From positions 1-64,000 of IMG/VR virus record IMGVR_UViG_3300044846_001842: DNA of 64,000 nucleotides. One strand, written 5' to 3'. The stretch comes from a virus. The notes under the pieces are model-generated. The model was given only the letters and a program-made list of their open reading frames with translations, did no database searches and was not told where the DNA came from. Shown piece by piece: positions 61,337 to 64,000 of the stretch; position 1 is the first letter of the stretch; each line of letters starts with the position of its first letter. A program made the translations under genes and the position numbers.

Positions 61337-62417
61337 CGACGTATCTACATATTTCTATATAGGTCGGACTATATCTTCACCCTTATAGGGTGGGGGACAC
61401 TTTTTCATTAAGGGACTAACCTTAATTACTTCCTGTTATTAAGCCACATTGCTGTGGCTCAGGTAGTCTCTGAACCTTCCATCTCTGATGGCTTGGCTGC
61501 TGATTAACAACTTAGTATAAGCTTTTTTCTCACTTATATACCTTAGTGGCTTTAGTCTTCCAGCAATTCATCCCCTCCACCAATAGTATTACTACTATTG
61601 GGGGCAGTTATAACTTGGCTCATTTTATTACAACTTTTACATTTTATCCTTGTTTTCCCATTTCTAAATCCATTATAAGAAGTAGACAGAGATAAACATT
61701 TAGGACATTGTATCCTTTCTTTTTGTTCATATTCTGCAATTACATTTAATTTTTCATATTTTCTTTGTAGAAAAATTGAAGCTTCCTTGTAAATATATTC
61801 TCCAAATAATTTAGAGACAGAGTAAGAACTTGTGTATAATTTATAATAATCCAAAGTTCTTAAACCTATTCCTTTAAAAGAACAAGTCAAATTTACTGGA
61901 ATTCTGTTATCATACAATTGTTTAATTATTTCTGTTATAAGAGTAAAAGATGTTCCTCCTATTTCAATTTTTAAATTAAAAAGTTTTTGAGAATACACAC
62001 TCCCATCTCCATCAAAATAACCTCTTATGAAATGGTTCATAAATTGTAAAGGAATATGATTAAGAGAAAGTAATTCCCTATTAACAGAAGATTTTAAACA
62101 AAAAACTCCCTTTTCTAAAAGATCTTTTTTAAGTTTTTTAGAAGTGCAATCTAGCTTATATGCTTTTGCATGAGATTTTCTTATTGTAAAAAAAGGAAAA
62201 ATTTGAACAAGTTTTTGTAAAAGCATTAAATCTTGTTCATGTAAAGTGATACCACAATTATTATTAGCAGAACAAACATACCCATCTGCGTAAAAAAGTC
62301 CTAACAAATATGCTTTTTCTTGTGTATCAAGTTGTTGTAATTCATTTGCATATTTCATATTTTCTAAGTTTTAGAATACAAAAATACAAACTATAAATGA
62401 GATATACAAATATATCT
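61337..62417 (-). ncRNA. Group I intron (probably subgroup IA) carrying a homing endonuclease
   Basis: The intron is 1081 nt. On the minus strand the catalytic core shows an R element GGTTCAGAGACTACCTG (61476-61460) and S element AAGATATAGTCC (61377-61366), which pair GACTA with TAGTC as P7. Between them are AGCCACA-GCAA-TGTGGCT (P7.1-like, GNRA loop), as in subgroup IA phage introns, and CACCCT-ATA-AGGGTG (P8-like, 61392-61378). CCATC-AGA-GATGG precedes R (P6-like). The 5' splice site follows T (62418) and the intron ends with G (61337), as expected. The P1 guide is not certain. GCCACTA just after the endonuclease stop could pair with TATTGGT (one mismatch), which would put the gene in the P1 loop. 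Confidence 0.85.
61552..62358 (-). CDS. LAGLIDADG homing endonuclease inside the group I intron
   Basis: This 268-aa protein has two LAGLIDADG motifs, AYLLGLFYADGYV (16-28) and HFIRGYFDGDGSV (109-121). These form the helix interface and give the two catalytic Asp residues, so it works as a monomer. A C-terminal zinc ribbon (Cys218-x2-Cys221, Cys240-x2-Cys243) is less usual and may aid DNA contact. The gene lies wholly inside the intron, starting about 60 nt from the 5' splice site, and its stop precedes the ribozyme core. It would cut intron-less E1 alleles and spread the element. Confidence 0.9.
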   Translation of the reverse strand: MKYANELQQLDTQEKAYLLGLFYADGYVCSANNNCGITLHEQDLMLLQKLVQIFPFFTIRKSHAKAYKLDCTSKKLKKDLLEKGVFCLKSSVNRELLSLNHIPLQFMNHFIRGYFDGDGSVYSQKLFNLKIEIGGTSFTLITEIIKQLYDNRIPVNLTCSFKGIGLRTLDYYKLYTSSYSVSKLFGEYIYKEASIFLQRKYEKLNVIAEYEQKERIQCPKCLSLSTSYNGFRNGKTRIKCKSCNKMSQVITAPNSSNTIGGGDELLED

Positions 62418-62519
62418 ACCAATACCACCTGCACCACCCACCATACACACTTCATTATTTCTAGGGAACCAAGGGGCATCTTTAAATCTAGACTGTTGGG
62501 TTGTGCTATTTTGTCTCAT
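62418..62519 (-). CDS. E1-like ThiF-family protein, exon 1 (34 codons)
   Basis: Exon 1 begins at ATG 62519, 14 bases before the end of the JAMM gene, and encodes MRQNSTTQQSRFKDAPWF, then NNEVCMVGGAGGIG. The last residues are the Gly-rich nucleotide loop. Joining base 62418 to 61336 gives codons GGT-ATT-GGT-AGT-TGG, i.e. GIGSW, a complete ThiF loop. Without splicing the frame stops after about eight more codons, so exon 1 alone makes only a 42-aa peptide. The combined protein is 232 aa. Confidence 0.8.
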
Positions 62520-63753
62520 TTTCTATAAATTTGTTTATCATTGCATTAATAGTTTTAATAGTCAGCCCTATCTCTGGATAAAGTTGTTTTACATCTTCTA
62601 GCAAATCTACAATTTCATGAGTGTACTGCACAAATTCAGCAGCATTAGCATTAGGAAAATGTTGAGCAAAGTTCTTAGCATAATCATTAATTACAGATTT
62701 TGCTATTTCTTGAGGCGTTAACTCATACTCAGCTACAATGTCAAGAACATCTTCAATAGTTTCTTCTTCCTCTAAGGGACTATTAGTGTAACTAAATAAA
62801 GACTTAGCAAAGTTGTAGATAGACATAGTTTTTAAATCTTCTTCTTCTAAATCATCAATAAGATTACCAGGAACCTCCCAATCTTCAAAAAGTTTTTTTT
62901 GATTATTTTTAAGATTTTGTGTAAAATTTTTGTTCCAGCTTTCCATTTCTCTTTCTTCTTGAGATTTAAATTGCTTAGAATTGTTTTTATTGGGGGGATT
63001 ACTAGAAGTTCTTTGCCATCCTTGTCCTATTTTAAGAAGGTCTGGAGTAGTAGGAAAGTTAGATGCTACTTTTTTTACAGGTTTAGGCTCCATGATTTTT
63101 GCTACTTGAGCTGAGAACTGATCTGTCACTAAGATTGTAGTCTTAGGAGCATCAATATCACAATCATAGATAAACAACTTCTTAGTGTTAACTTCAAAGT
63201 CTTGTTTTTCAATGATATAATCTTGGCCTTGTACATTTTTAGCTGTATAAGGAACCTGTTTAATATCCTTCTTAGCTTCTCCAATAAAAGCAACTTTGGC
63301 AATAAAGTCCATATAGTTGTTTACAATAAGAGAAAGATAGAAGTTATGTGCTGGAGCATTGTCATTAAGCTCTGCCATATCTGTACCTGAGAAGAAAACT
63401 GCCATGCTGTGATGACTGTGAACATGGCCTAGTTTCCAAGTACATCTTTCTTCAAAATCTTCTTCAATGAAGTCAATAAATCTATCATCAAGATGGTATT
63501 CAGTATAAGCTGAACTACCCATATCTAAAGGAAGTATTGTCTTTAAAGTAATTTTGAATGTGCCAGGTTTTTCAATACTACCTTCTGTAGTATAAAATAG
63601 AGCACCTGACCACTCTACTTTTGGTATGTTTTTACACAGATACTGAATCTGATGTAATACTTCTATTGGCATTACCAAGGGAATTGTGAATTTTAATTCC
63701 ACTCTGGATAACTGCTTTGCTATAGATTCTTGACTCAAGCTGGCTAAGGACAT
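62506..63753 (-). CDS. JAMM/JAB metalloprotease-domain protein
   Basis: This 415-aa protein has a JAMM zinc site with Glu47 (VEWSGALFY) and HSHHSMAVFFSGTD (112-125, His-x-His-x7-Ser-x2-Asp). JAMM enzymes cut isopeptide or peptide bonds after ubiquitin-like modules. Residues 160-415 form an acidic, mainly helical extension (LEEEDLKTMSIYNFAKSLF) not needed for catalysis, perhaps for substrate recognition. The next gene encodes an E1-like ThiF protein and starts 14 bases before this gene's end, so activating and removing functions are coupled. The upstream partial gene overlaps its start by 122 bases. I prefer ATG 63753 because residues 19-27 (ELKFTIPLV) look like conserved core. Confidence 0.88.
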   Translation of the reverse strand: MSLASLSQESIAKQLSRVELKFTIPLVMPIEVLHQIQYLCKNIPKVEWSGALFYTTEGSIEKPGTFKITLKTILPLDMGSSAYTEYHLDDRFIDFIEEDFEERCTWKLGHVHSHHSMAVFFSGTDMAELNDNAPAHNFYLSLIVNNYMDFIAKVAFIGEAKKDIKQVPYTAKNVQGQDYIIEKQDFEVNTKKLFIYDCDIDAPKTTILVTDQFSAQVAKIMEPKPVKKVASNFPTTPDLLKIGQGWQRTSSNPPNKNNSKQFKSQEEREMESWNKNFTQNLKNNQKKLFEDWEVPGNLIDDLEEEDLKTMSIYNFAKSLFSYTNSPLEEEETIEDVLDIVAEYELTPQEIAKSVINDYAKNFAQHFPNANAAEFVQYTHEIVDLLEDVKQLYPEIGLTIKTINAMINKFIENETK

Positions 63754-64000
63754 GTTTTAAAAATTTAGGATAAATAATAAGGTTTTCTAAAGAAACAATA
63801 GCTTCATTTCTTGTGTCTTCTTTAATTAATTTGGCAAACACTTTCTTGCCTCTAAAAATAGTGTATTCTCTAGGAAAAGTAAATTCAAAACTTCGCTTAG
63901 GTTGTTGCTCAGCTCTTCCTTGAAGAAATTCACTAAAAGTATTAGGTACTCTGGAAACTAAAATGTTTTTATATTGGTCAAAAGTAAAGTTTTGTAATAC
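63632..64000 (-). CDS. Partial hypothetical protein (5' end outside the window)
   Basis: An open frame runs in from the window edge and ends at 63632. Readable parts are NFTFDQYKNILVSRVPNTF, RSFEFTFPREYTIFRGKK and LIKEDTRNEAIVSLENLII. A GTG at 63841 is a possible internal start, but the frame is open and looks coding up to position 64000. The last 41 codons overlap the JAMM gene in another frame, a long overlap for this genome. It might therefore have gained its tail by a frameshift or a lost stop. Function unknown. Confidence 0.5.
   Translation of the reverse strand, partial: VLQNFTFDQYKNILVSRVPNTFSEFLQGRAEQQPKRSFEFTFPREYTIFRGKKVFAKLIKEDTRNEAIVSLENLIIYPKFLKHVLSQLESRIYSKAVIQSGIKIHNSLGNANRSITSDSVSV

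Noticed and set aside
61484-61500. GCCAAGCC as the intron's P1 guide sequence
   Set aside because: It can pair with TTGGT, but it fits better as the P element of the core (GCAGCCAAGCC before P5/P4).
1-64000. Stop codon reassignment, as in some crAss-like phages
   Set aside because: Genes end with TAA, TAG and TGA, and the main reading frames contain no internal stops that need recoding.
1-64000. tRNA genes and CRISPR arrays
   Set aside because: The gaps are short, and I found no cloverleaf-like segment or spaced direct repeats of suitable length.

Overview
The window is 64 kb of a large tailed phage genome that I place in the crAss-like order (Crassvirales) infecting a Bacteroidetes host. 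The evidence is the AT-rich, standard-code, tightly packed genes; a crAss-type late module (large terminase, portal, capsid protein, IHF-like and ring proteins, a giant tail protein, then very large cargo/RNA-polymerase genes); a small basic protein typical of these phages; and a perfect Bacteroidetes promoter (TTTG, 19 nt, TATCTTTG) at 8601-8631. Assignments come from reading the sequence and from memory of the families, not from database searches. I see no tRNA, CRISPR array, integrase, DNA polymerase or clear endolysin.

Left part, plus strand, 1-50.8 kb. 0-12 kb holds packaging and head genes: a DUF5856-like protein, TerL, portal, a probable scaffold, the major capsid protein, a free-standing homing endonuclease and head/connector proteins. 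A strong terminator at 12155-12197 separates these from fibre genes (12.2-15.1 kb, with collagen-like repeats), a small basic protein, a holin-like protein, a RecB-like nuclease, an L7/L12-like protein, connector/ring and IHF-like proteins and a beta-helix spike (18.7-20.5 kb). A second terminator lies at 20891-20924. Then come an overlapping spanin-like pair, small proteins, a ring protein, the 1831-aa tail 'muzzle' protein and four cargo genes. The largest of these, 4340 aa, carries the DxDxD catalytic motif of the virion RNA polymerase and an HExxH zincin motif near its C-terminus. A bidirectional terminator at 50846-50874 ends this half.

Right part, minus strand, 64-50.9 kb. This half holds DNA and nucleotide metabolism and host-interaction genes: a JAMM metalloprotease next to an E1-like ThiF protein, three proteins in tight overlap (one unknown, two PD-(D/E)XK), small unknown proteins, a MazG/DUF1599-type NTP pyrophosphatase, a spore-photoproduct-lyase-like radical SAM enzyme, an Acb2-like anti-CBASS sponge, a GroES-like protein, an ATP-dependent DNA ligase and a MazG-like pyrophosphatase.

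Two selfish elements interrupt this half. (i) The radical SAM gene is broken into two genes by a naturally split intein (93 aa N-part, 41 aa C-part), and an HNH endonuclease gene on the opposite strand lies between the halves. Trans-splicing would rebuild a 281-aa enzyme, and the joining cysteine is the third cysteine of its FeS motif. (ii) The E1-like gene is cut inside its nucleotide-binding GGIGS motif by a 1081-nt group I intron (61337-62417) that carries a LAGLIDADG endonuclease. With the DUF723/Vsr-like endonuclease beside the capsid gene, three different homing endonuclease classes occur in one window. The fractured intein locus and the JAMM-E1-plus-sponge set are the best candidates for a little-described system.
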